Part shown: positions 1-6,680 of the stretch, in pieces | Numbering within the stretch: the first letter of the stretch is position 1 | Layout of the letters: each line of letters begins with the position of its first letter | Assembly: GCA_008501785.1 (NCBI GenBank) | Contig: QQUD01000353.1 | Span: 1-17,169, forward strand | Direction of reading: 5' to 3' | Source: Chloroflexota bacterium | GTDB taxonomy: Bacteria > Chloroflexota > Anaerolineae > Promineifilales > Promineifilaceae | Length of the DNA: 17,169 bases | Program-made: the position numbers and the translations under genes | Notes under the pieces: model-generated | The model's input: the letters and a program-made list of their open reading frames with translations, nothing else | The model's database searches: none | What the model was told of the DNA's origin: nothing

Positions 1-230
1 AAGTTAGATTTATCAACATCCTGCCGGTATTGTTGGATGACAAATAAATCAGCGATGAGCAAAATGGGCAACAGCAAGGCCGCTGCGTCTACAACGGGGA
101 TCACCAACGACAGCAGCGGTGTGGCAATCGCTGCGGGGCCGCTGCCAAACCCTGCTTTGGAAATGCCGATGAGAATGATGGTGAAAACGGCCGTTATCCA
201 AAATCCAACCTCCAAATCAAACAGGTTCAT
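1..230 (-). CDS. TauE/SafE-family membrane permease, N-terminal part (runs off left edge)
   Basis: About 76 residues are visible, from the ATG at 228-230 to the window edge, so the C-terminal two thirds or more is missing. The start MNLFDLEVGFWITAVF is followed by the family hallmark: a Lys-Ala-Gly-Phe-Gly stretch after the first hydrophobic segment (GISKAGFGSGPAA), then ATPLLSLVIP and a Leu-rich helix ending in an ADLF segment and a basic Tyr-Arg region. This is typical of TauE/SafE (DUF81) permeases, a family that includes proposed sulfite or sulfoacetate exporters. The start overlaps the end of the upstream hydrolase gene by 14 bases, and a GGGGG ribosome-binding site lies inside that gene, so the two are probably translationally coupled. 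The substrate cannot be told. The sulfur gene cluster nearby on the other strand makes a sulfur anion plausible but does not prove it. Confidence 0.8.
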   Translation of the reverse strand, partial: MNLFDLEVGFWITAVFTIILIGISKAGFGSGPAAIATPLLSLVIPVVDAAALLLPILLIADLFVIQQYRQDVDKSN

Positions 231-1035
231 TATCCCCCAAAAAGAACGTGCGTAAATCGGCATTTACCTCATCATGCGCTTCCCAGAAAAACATGTGACC
301 TGTATTGGGATACAGCTTCAATTTTGCATTGGGAATTTGATCAGCAATCATACGGCCGTTTTCCGACGGCACCAACACATCATCCTCTCCGTGCAGCACC
401 AACGTCGGAATCTGAATCGTAGCAAGTTTGGCAAACACATCATGCGTCGCAATCGCCTGCATTTGCGCCATGTACGCCGCTTCCGTTTGTAGATTGCCAG
501 TAGAAACCTCTATCCATTTTTCCATAATAATCGGCTTTGCTTCCAACGCTCCGTCTGCCAGCAGCGTCCAGGCACCATTCAAAATATCTTGCCGCACATC
601 CCCTGTTGATGACGTATCCATCAAATCTGCAATAACGTCTGCATCTGCCATTTTCTGATTCACGCTGCCTGCATTCGTGCAGCCCAAGGCCAATTTGCGG
701 ATTTTGTGTGGATGGCGTAGCGCCAGATTTTGCGCCATCATCCCACCCATGCTAATGCCAAACACAAAAGCAGATTCAATTTGCAAATAATCAAGCAATC
801 CAGCTACATCATCAGCCATATCGGCCATTGTGTAGCCTGGTTCAGGATAGGTTGATTGTCCCGCACTGCGATTGTCAAAAGTAATCACATAAAAATCATC
901 TTCAAACGCAGGTACCTGCGCCCACCAGTCAGCGTGATAGCCACTTAGCCCAGTGTTCAACAACAACGGCGGATTTTCTAGATTGCCGTAGGTTTTATAA
1001 AACAGTTGAATGCCGTTTACCGATGCAAAACTCAT
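217..1035 (-). CDS. Alpha/beta-fold hydrolase
   Basis: A 272-residue alpha/beta hydrolase of the small cytoplasmic esterase/lactonase-like type. Counting from the upstream ATG at 1045-1047, which would give 276 residues, the nucleophile is Ser99 in GISMGG, the acid is most likely Asp223 in the GEDDVLVP segment, and the histidine is His251 in NTGH. The oxyanion-hole region is near LLLNTGLSG, and the FDNRSAGQS strand-turn is typical of the family. The ATG at 1033-1035 is preferred because GGAGAAA lies 5-11 bases upstream, whereas the upstream ATG has no visible ribosome-binding site. It is co-oriented with and overlaps the TauE/SafE gene. The substrate is unknown. The 3-oxoadipate enol-lactonase-like appearance is only general fold similarity. 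Confidence 0.88.
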   Translation of the reverse strand: MSFASVNGIQLFYKTYGNLENPPLLLNTGLSGYHADWWAQVPAFEDDFYVITFDNRSAGQSTYPEPGYTMADMADDVAGLLDYLQIESAFVFGISMGGMMAQNLALRHPHKIRKLALGCTNAGSVNQKMADADVIADLMDTSSTGDVRQDILNGAWTLLADGALEAKPIIMEKWIEVSTGNLQTEAAYMAQMQAIATHDVFAKLATIQIPTLVLHGEDDVLVPSENGRMIADQIPNAKLKLYPNTGHMFFWEAHDEVNADLRTFFLGDNEPV

Positions 1036-1178
1036 TGCTTTCTCCATAGGTTAATGTATGCAGGGAATTTACACTGAAACGGCCGTTTTTGCACAATAAC
1101 AACAACAGATTAAGAGAACCTTTCTAAAACCTGTTGTTTATTCCAATTTGTTGTTGCCAACTCTGGCCTCAAAATCCG

Positions 1179-1198
1179 ATTGTGACAAATGTCACAAT
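1179..1198. promoter_or_regulatory. CRP/FNR-superfamily binding site (TGTGA-N6-TCACA)
   Basis: A perfect inverted repeat with 9-base arms, ATTGTGACA and TGTCACAAT, separated by AA. The core TGTGA-N6-TCACA is the exact consensus recognised by cAMP-receptor-type regulators in other bacteria. Its centre lies about 65 bases upstream of the start point predicted from TATAAT at 1242-1247, the distance range of a class I activator site. The regulator in this organism is unknown, and the site could also act on the divergent hydrolase. Confidence 0.6.
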
Positions 1199-1241
1199 GA
1201 ACAGATGACAAACGTCGCTGATACAAAATCCACCCTACTCA

Positions 1242-1247
1242 TATAAT
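1242..1247 (+). promoter_or_regulatory. Probable -10 box of the arsR-cytochrome operon
   Basis: A perfect TATAAT. The hexamer 17 bases upstream (TGATAC, 1219-1224) is a poor -35, which fits a promoter needing an activator such as one bound at 1179-1198. The predicted start is near 1254, giving a leader of about 115 bases before arsR. Confidence 0.4.
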
Positions 1248-1259
1248 TTTAACATGTCT

Positions 1260-1304
1260 ATGTATTCGCATGAACGAATACATGACTAAACGAATAGACG
1301 AATA
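1260..1304. promoter_or_regulatory. Candidate ArsR operator: inverted and direct CGAATA repeats
   Basis: A perfect inverted repeat has 9-base arms ATGTATTCG (1260-1268) and CGAATACAT (1275-1283) around CATGAA. Two more direct copies of CGAATA follow at 1291-1296 and 1299-1304. The cluster lies just downstream of the predicted start point and about 65-110 bases before the ArsR gene, where a repressor would block transcription. ArsR/SmtB proteins usually bind AT-rich inverted repeats of this size, so autoregulation is likely. The assignment is inferred from position. Confidence 0.5.
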
Positions 1305-1369
1305 AGTAACAATAATACATTTGCATAAGTAAATGTTATTAACCGTTATTTACAAGGAAATGTGAGATT

Positions 1370-1693
1370 ATGACACTTCCCTCAATGGATGAGATCAATT
1401 TAATGCACGCCAATATCTGCCAGGCATTCACAGACCCAAAGCGCATCATGATTATGTATGCTCTTCACGAACAGCCAAGACATGTGACTGACCTGGCGAA
1501 TTTCTTGGATATGCCTCAGCCGACCGTTTCTCGTCATCTGCGCGTTTTACGCCAGCGATCACTCGTGTTTGCCGAGCGAAAAGGAGCGGCCGTTTATTAT
1601 CGCGTCGCCGATGATCGCATGATTCAAGTCGTTGACATTATGCGACAAGTGATGCGCGGCGTGTTAGATCGACAATCTGACATTTTGTCATAA
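1370..1693 (+). CDS. ArsR/SmtB-family winged-helix transcriptional regulator
   Basis: A 107-residue winged-helix repressor of normal family length. The first helices (residues 8-32) contain the FTDPKRIMIMYAL segment that matches the usual 'aDptRl.IL..L' pattern. The recognition helix is about residues 50-62 (QPTVSRHLRVLRQ), and the wing is ERKGAAVYYRV (69-79). The classic metal box ELCVCDL on helix 3 is replaced by RHVTDLA, so metal sensing by that site is not expected. There is one cysteine, Cys17. The sulfur-sensing relatives SqrR and BigR use two cysteines, so a two-Cys redox switch within one subunit is not possible here. It starts 26 bases before the octaheme cytochrome gene and is almost certainly co-transcribed with it, so it is the likely regulator of the cluster. 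Confidence 0.9.
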   Translation: MTLPSMDEINLMHANICQAFTDPKRIMIMYALHEQPRHVTDLANFLDMPQPTVSRHLRVLRQRSLVFAERKGAAVYYRVADDRMIQVVDIMRQVMRGVLDRQSDILS

Positions 1694-1719
1694 TCTCAAA
1701 ATCGAAAACAGGGTAAAAG

Positions 1720-3183
1720 ATGAAAGATTTTAAGTATATCTGGGTCGGGGGGCTGATTATTACGGCTCTCATCATTATTATCCCCATTGCCACAGTCGTC
1801 ACGTCTGAGCCAGACAACAGTGATGATCCGTGGGCAAGCTTACCGATACGTGCCCCACACGTTGATCATTCAGACTTGATGACAGGCCCCTACGAAACGG
1901 GGTCCGACGTCACCCGAGCCTGTTTGGAATGTCACGAAACAGCAGGCCACGAAATGCTCACAACCGCTCATTGGAAGTGGGAAAGCGAACCCGTACTGCT
2001 GCCAGGGCGGGACGAGCCGGTTACAATTGGTAAGAAAAATCAAGTCAATAACTTCTGCATCGGCGTGCAAAGCAACTGGCAAGGCTGCACCCGCTGCCAT
2101 ACTGGTTATGGTTGGGAAGATTCCGAGTTTGATTTTTCTAATCAAGAAAATGTAGACTGCCTGGTTTGCCATGAGCAAAGTGGTGGCTACGCTAAAAGTA
2201 CAGCCGGACAGGTTGCCGAAGGTGTCGATTTAGTGTCTGTGGCGCAAAGCGTAGGCACACCTACCCGTCAAAATTGCGGCGGCTGTCACTTCAATGGTGG
2301 TGGCGGCAACGCCGTCAAGCATGGCGACTTAGACAGCAGCCTCTACTTCCCCACCGAAACCATCGATGTGCATATGGGGCGTTACGATTTCCTCTGCGTC
2401 GATTGTCACCAAACAGAAAACCATCAGGTGAAAGGTCACGCCATTTCAGTAAATGCCAGCAGTGACAATTCGCTCAACTGCACCGAATGCCACACAACTG
2501 AAGTGCATGAAGATGAACGCATTTCGGCTCACACCGATACCGTTGCTTGCCAAACCTGTCACATTCCTGAAGGCGCAGTTCGACAAGCCACAAAAATGAG
2601 TTGGGACTGGTCCACCGCTGGGCAAGACGACATCATCGAAGACCCACACGTGTATCTCAAAATCAAGGGCAGCTTCGTCTACGAATCAAACTTCATGCCC
2701 GAATATGCCTGGTTCAACGGCACAGCCGACCGCTACTTGCTCGGTGACGAACTGGATCCGACCACAACAACGGTCTTAAATCAGCCACTAGGCGACATCA
2801 ACGACCCCACGGCGATGATTTGGCCGTTTAAAATTCATGATGCCCAACAAATTTATGATTCCACATTCAACTACTTGATTCAACCGAAAACGGTTGGTGA
2901 AGGTGGCTACTGGACAGATTTTGACTGGAATCAGGCTTCTGAATTAGGTATGGAAGCAGCCGGAATCCCGTACAGCGGTGATTATGGTTTTGTTCCCACA
3001 TCTATGTATTGGGCATTAACTCACATGGTCGCTCCGAAAGAAGATGCATTGCAATGTGCAGACTGCCACAGCGATAACGGCCGTATCAACTGGGAAGCCC
3101 TCGGTTACTACGGAGACCCTATCCGTTGGGGTGGCCGTGAGCAGCAGTTAGGTTTACAAGTATCGCAGGTTGGAGAGGAATAG
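1720..3183 (+). CDS. Octaheme c-type cytochrome, tetrathionate reductase (OTR) family
   Basis: A 487-residue membrane-anchored cytochrome c with eight CXXCH haem sites, starting at Cys68, 123, 147, 186, 226, 254, 277 and 446. Residues 8-28 form an uncleaved-looking membrane anchor, so the catalytic part faces outside the membrane. The segment FCIGVQSNWQGCTRCHTGYG (112-131) followed by VDCLVCH is characteristic of the Shewanella octaheme tetrathionate reductase family. Members of that family reduce tetrathionate in vitro, and also nitrite and hydroxylamine. The ribosome-binding site AGGGT lies 5 bases before the ATG. The long haem-free stretch 282-445 between the seventh and eighth haem sites is family-like. 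The neighbours (electron-input cytochrome and sulfur transporters) favour a sulfur oxyanion as natural substrate, but the direction of catalysis is unproven. Confidence 0.88.
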   Translation: MKDFKYIWVGGLIITALIIIIPIATVVTSEPDNSDDPWASLPIRAPHVDHSDLMTGPYETGSDVTRACLECHETAGHEMLTTAHWKWESEPVLLPGRDEPVTIGKKNQVNNFCIGVQSNWQGCTRCHTGYGWEDSEFDFSNQENVDCLVCHEQSGGYAKSTAGQVAEGVDLVSVAQSVGTPTRQNCGGCHFNGGGGNAVKHGDLDSSLYFPTETIDVHMGRYDFLCVDCHQTENHQVKGHAISVNASSDNSLNCTECHTTEVHEDERISAHTDTVACQTCHIPEGAVRQATKMSWDWSTAGQDDIIEDPHVYLKIKGSFVYESNFMPEYAWFNGTADRYLLGDELDPTTTTVLNQPLGDINDPTAMIWPFKIHDAQQIYDSTFNYLIQPKTVGEGGYWTDFDWNQASELGMEAAGIPYSGDYGFVPTSMYWALTHMVAPKEDALQCADCHSDNGRINWEALGYYGDPIRWGGREQQLGLQVSQVGEE

Positions 3184-3190
3184 AAAGTTA

Positions 3191-3247
3191 TCAGGTATCA
3201 AGTATCAGGTGTCGGCAAAAAGCTGACACCTGATACCTGATACCTGA
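3191..3247. repeat. Iterated-unit hairpin repeat (GGTATCA/TGATACC type)
   Basis: Positions 3191-3216 pair with 3222-3247 in a stem of about 26 base pairs with one mismatch, one G-T pair and a loop of five A. Each arm is built from short repeated TATCAGG/CCTGATA units, and a further CCTGACACC follows to 3252. There is no T-run, so it is not a typical intrinsic terminator. It ends only 9-14 bases before the next start codon and takes the place where a ribosome-binding site would be. Confidence 0.85.
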
Positions 3248-3261
3248 CACCTAAAAATACA

Positions 3262-5988
3262 ATGCGTAAAAAACTACTACTTTTGGCACTTATACTCGGC
3301 ATCGCAGGACTGGTTTTGAGTCAGGCTGTGCTGGCACAGGACGATGGGGAAACGGCCGTTCCCGCACAAACTGGCTCACCCTTACACCCCACCTTCCCCA
3401 TGCTAGACGCTGACGGCATCAATGTGCTCGACTCTGAAGCACCGGTATCGACGATGAACACTTGTGGCGCTTGCCACGATGCAGATTTTATTGCAGACCA
3501 CAGCTTTCATGCGGATGTGGGCCTCAGCGGCTTTACGGCGGCGGGGGGTGTGGAAAACGGCCGTGTTTGGGACACCAGCACCGGCACATTCGGCAAATGG
3601 GACCCATTCAACTATCGTTACCTTTCACCCAAAGGCGATGACATCATCGATATGACCACGCCTGAATGGATTATGCTGTTTGGGGATCGGCATGTGGGGG
3701 GTGGTCCGGCGGAATACGGCCGTAACGGTCAACGCCTCACCGACCTCGTCGCCACAGCCGACAATCCCGAAACCAGCATCGTCGATCTCGAAACAGGCGA
3801 ACTCGTCACCTGGGATTGGGACGAATCTGGCGTAGTCGAAATGAACTGCTTCCTTTGCCATACCGTGACTCCCAACAACGACGCCCGTGTCGCCACGCTC
3901 GAATCTGGCGCATTCAAATGGGCCAACACGGCGACATTACTCGGCAGTGGCATCGTTGAACAAACCGGCGACACCTGGCAGTGGAACACAGCCGCCTTTG
4001 ACGAAGATGGCGAACTCAAAGAAGGCAGCATCGCCATCCAAGACCCGACCAACGAAAATTGCAGCAATTGTCATGGCCTCGTTCATGTCGATGCACAAAC
4101 ACCGCTGGTTTTAGATGGCTGTACGCCCGATCAATGGACCACTGTCACCACCGGACAAATCGTTTCACCACAAAAGATTTCTAATTCTGGTATGAACTTG
4201 GCCGGTAAAAACGACCTTTCCCGCACCTGGGACGTTCACGCCGAACGCGTCGTCAACTGCACCGACTGTCACTACGCGCTCAACAATCCAATCTACTACC
4301 AAGAATCAGACGAAACGCGGCCCGATCACCTCATCTTTGATCCGCGCCGCATCGACATTGGCGAATATTTGTACCGACCATTGCATCAATTTGCAAAAGG
4401 CAGCAGCGCTCAAGGCACACTAGCTCCGGAGCTAGACAACACCCTGCGCCGCTGCGAATCGTGCCACAGTATCGAAGCCACGCACGATTGGCTGCCCTAC
4501 AAAGAACGCCACACCGACGCACTGAGCTGCGAAAGCTGCCACATACCACAACTGTACTCCTCCGCACGCAAGTCGATGGACTGGACGGTGCTGCAACTAG
4601 ACAGCACCCCCGTTTCCAACTGTCGCGGTGTGGAAGGGCAAGGCGACACATTCAGCAACGTGCTGATCACTGGCTACGAGCCAGTCCTGCTGCCACGCGA
4701 CAACGGCGACGGCACGACTTCATTAGCCCCACACAATCTAGTCACTTCCTGGTACTGGATTTATGGCGAGCCAGCTCGCCCCGTTCCAATGCGGGACTTA
4801 GAAGCCGCCTGGATGGATGGCAATAACTATCACGCCGACATCATCGCCACCTTCGACCACAACGGCGATGGCAGCTTAGATAATTCAGAACTGATTATCG
4901 ACAACATTGCCAAAGAAGAAGTGATTGCCACTCGTTTAGTCAGCCAAGGGTTAGAAAATCCGCGCATCAATGGTGAGATTCAACCGTACAGCATCAATCA
5001 TGATGTGACGCATGATGAATGGGTCACCAAAGAATGTCAGGCATGTCACGGCAGTGATTCACGCCTCGCACAGCCCATTCAATTAGCAGGCAATACACCG
5101 GGCGGTGTCATGCCAACTTTAGTCCAAAATACAAACACATCTCTCTCGGGGAATCTGTTTACAGCAGACAATGGAGAACTTTACTTTAAGCCAATGCCTG
5201 AAGAGGCAGGCCTGTACGTACTTGGACATGACAATGTGTACTGGATTGACCTGGCCGGTGCGCTCATCTTTATCGCAACTGTGTTGGGTGTATCTGTTCA
5301 CGGCGGGCTGCGCTACGTTACAGCTCGTCGGCGAACACCCCATGAGCCTGAGTTGAAAAAAGTGTACATGTACACCGTCTACGAACGACTCTGGCACTGG
5401 CTGCAAACAGTGGCAATTATGCTGCTGCTATTTACCGGGCTAATCATTCACAAACCGGAGCTGTTTGGCGCGTTGAGCTTCCGCTACATGGTTGAGGTTC
5501 ATAATGTGTTAGCTGCGATTCTGGTGCTGAACGCCGTTTTGGCTGCGTTTTATCACTTTGCCAGCGGCGAAATCAAGCAGTTCTTACCAGAGCCGCGTGG
5601 TTTCTTCCGGCAATCCATTGAGCAAACGATGTACTACATGAACGGCATTTTCAAAGGTGAGGAACATCCCATCGCCAAAACACGCGAACGGAAAATGAAC
5701 CCGCTGCAACAGGTAACGTACCTGGGTATTTTGAATGTGCTGCTGCCGCTGCAAATTATCACCGGCGCATTGATGTGGGGTGTGCAGCGTTGGCCTGGTG
5801 TGGCCGCACAGTTGGGCGGCTTGCCGTTCCTGGCTCCATTCCACACGATTATTGCATGGCTGTTTGCCACTTTTATTGTGATGCATGTTTATTTAACAAC
5901 AACGGCTGGACACACTGCTACGGCAGGCATTAAGTCCATGATTATGGGTTGGGATGATCTTGAAGTTCATGCTCATCCTCAAGATTAA
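3262..5988 (+). CDS. Heptaheme cytochrome c fused to a membrane cytochrome b domain
   Basis: A 908-residue fusion. A signal peptide (RKK, then a hydrophobic core, likely cleaved after VLA at 25) leads into an extracytoplasmic part with seven CXXCH sites, starting at Cys68, 196, 267, 333, 398, 423 and 592. An EF-hand-like loop (DHNGDGSLDNSE, 532-543) sits before the last haem. Residues about 660-880 hold five hydrophobic segments resembling cytochrome b561/formate dehydrogenase gamma or hydrogenase cytochrome b subunits. Candidate haem-b ligands are His712 (RLWHW), His747 (VEVHN), His861 and His875. The likely role is a quinol dehydrogenase passing electrons from menaquinol through b and c haems to the octaheme enzyme encoded upstream, or the reverse. 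No ribosome-binding site is visible because the hairpin repeat lies directly upstream. No close named relative is recognised. Confidence 0.85.
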   Translation: MRKKLLLLALILGIAGLVLSQAVLAQDDGETAVPAQTGSPLHPTFPMLDADGINVLDSEAPVSTMNTCGACHDADFIADHSFHADVGLSGFTAAGGVENGRVWDTSTGTFGKWDPFNYRYLSPKGDDIIDMTTPEWIMLFGDRHVGGGPAEYGRNGQRLTDLVATADNPETSIVDLETGELVTWDWDESGVVEMNCFLCHTVTPNNDARVATLESGAFKWANTATLLGSGIVEQTGDTWQWNTAAFDEDGELKEGSIAIQDPTNENCSNCHGLVHVDAQTPLVLDGCTPDQWTTVTTGQIVSPQKISNSGMNLAGKNDLSRTWDVHAERVVNCTDCHYALNNPIYYQESDETRPDHLIFDPRRIDIGEYLYRPLHQFAKGSSAQGTLAPELDNTLRRCESCHSIEATHDWLPYKERHTDALSCESCHIPQLYSSARKSMDWTVLQLDSTPVSNCRGVEGQGDTFSNVLITGYEPVLLPRDNGDGTTSLAPHNLVTSWYWIYGEPARPVPMRDLEAAWMDGNNYHADIIATFDHNGDGSLDNSELIIDNIAKEEVIATRLVSQGLENPRINGEIQPYSINHDVTHDEWVTKECQACHGSDSRLAQPIQLAGNTPGGVMPTLVQNTNTSLSGNLFTADNGELYFKPMPEEAGLYVLGHDNVYWIDLAGALIFIATVLGVSVHGGLRYVTARRRTPHEPELKKVYMYTVYERLWHWLQTVAIMLLLFTGLIIHKPELFGALSFRYMVEVHNVLAAILVLNAVLAAFYHFASGEIKQFLPEPRGFFRQSIEQTMYYMNGIFKGEEHPIAKTRERKMNPLQQVTYLGILNVLLPLQIITGALMWGVQRWPGVAAQLGGLPFLAPFHTIIAWLFATFIVMHVYLTTTAGHTATAGIKSMIMGWDDLEVHAHPQD

Positions 5989-5995
5989 TATTATG

Positions 5996-6073
5996 AACCA
6001 CAGATTTCGCAGATTTTGCAGATTTTTTAGTATGATTTCATTAAATCTGTGTCAATCTGTGCAATCTGTGGTT
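5996..6073. repeat. Iterated-unit hairpin repeat (CAGATT/AATCTG type)
   Basis: Outer arms AACCACAGATT (5996-6006) and AATCTGTGGTT (6063-6073) are perfectly complementary. Inside, CAGATT occurs three times on the left and AATCTG three times on the right, giving a long imperfect hairpin. It fills the gap between the cytochrome fusion and the first YeeE/YedE gene. There is no terminator-like T-run after the right arm, so transcription may continue through it. Confidence 0.85.
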
Positions 6074-6095
6074 AGGTCAAAGCAGGAATTAAGAT

Positions 6096-6668
6096 ATGAC
6101 GACTTTAAATCCTTCTGATTCATCGACACAAACGGCAGAGCCACGGGCGAAAGTGCGTGTAGCTAAGGATTATGTAAATCCATATTATGCCGGGATTTTG
6201 TTGGGGCTGGTGCTCTTTGGGGCATTCTTTGTCACGGGAAATGGGCTGGGCGCTTCGGGTGGTTTGAACCGGCTGCTGGTGTTTGTTGAAGACCTGGTGG
6301 CATCGGACCATATCAACCGCACGCCGTACTTGATTGCGATGGCTGGCGGCGACCGGAATCCACTGGATAGCTGGATTGTGGTGTTGACGATTGGCACGAT
6401 TTTGGGCGGGTTTGTGTCTGGGTTTAGAAACGGCCGTTTCAAATGGGAAACCAATCGCGGTCCACAAATCACCCCGCGCATGCGCTGGATGATGGCCTTC
6501 ATCGGCGGCTCATTCATGGGCTTCGGCGCACGCTACGCACGCGGCTGTACCTCGGGTCAAGCACTGTCTGGCGGCGCGGTTTTGTCTGTCGGCAGTTGGG
6601 CCTTCATGTTCGCTGTTTTCGGCGGTGCATATGCGTTGGCTTACTTCTTGCGGAAGTTCTGGAACTAA
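6096..6668 (+). CDS. YeeE/YedE-family sulfur transporter, first half
   Basis: A 190-residue membrane protein with a Sulf_transp (YeeE/YedE) domain. After a hydrophilic N-terminus (1-30) come helices at about 31-48 and 92-110, and the family signature GARYARGCTSGQALSGG (144-160) with its conserved cysteine Cys151, then a final helix (166-185). In the characterised thiosulfate importer TsuA (YeeE) such cysteines line the path and pass thiosulfate inward. TsuA carries two such repeats in one chain. Here they are split into two adjacent genes, an arrangement also seen in BigR-type sulfur operons. AGGA lies 8 bases before the ATG. The next gene begins 12 bases downstream, so the two halves probably form one transporter. 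The substrate is probably thiosulfate or another sulfur species. Confidence 0.88.
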   Translation: MTTLNPSDSSTQTAEPRAKVRVAKDYVNPYYAGILLGLVLFGAFFVTGNGLGASGGLNRLLVFVEDLVASDHINRTPYLIAMAGGDRNPLDSWIVVLTIGTILGGFVSGFRNGRFKWETNRGPQITPRMRWMMAFIGGSFMGFGARYARGCTSGQALSGGAVLSVGSWAFMFAVFGGAYALAYFLRKFWN

Positions 6669-6680
6669 AGGGAGAGAAAA

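Larger units (their letters stand above)
1036..1369. promoter_or_regulatory. Divergent control region between hydrolase and arsR-cytochrome genes
   Basis: This gene-free 334-base stretch separates the minus-strand hydrolase from the plus-strand cluster. It holds, from left to right: one copy of the iterated palindrome AACGGCCGTT (1078-1087); an imperfect inverted repeat AACAACAG (1101-1108) / CTGTTGTT (1131-1138); a CRP-type palindrome (1179-1198); a consensus TATAAT (1242-1247); and the CGAATA repeat cluster (1260-1304). No further ORF with a convincing start was seen. Confidence 0.6.

Noticed and set aside
37..255. Short plus-strand ORF at the left edge
   Set aside because: It lies antisense to the TauE/SafE frame, which has clear family motifs. 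Its own translation is low in complexity and unlike any family.
3191..3252. CRISPR-like or tandem repeat array
   Set aside because: The units are 7-12 bases with no spacers and fold back as one hairpin. There are no cas genes in the window.
4120..4140. Possible eighth haem site around Cys287 of the cytochrome fusion
   Set aside because: The sequence is GCTPDQW with no second Cys or His in CXXCH spacing, so seven sites are the supported count.
5996..6073. Intrinsic terminator between the cytochrome fusion and YeeE/YedE genes
   Set aside because: The hairpin is not followed by a T-run. The six Ts are inside the loop side of the left arm, so termination is not supported.
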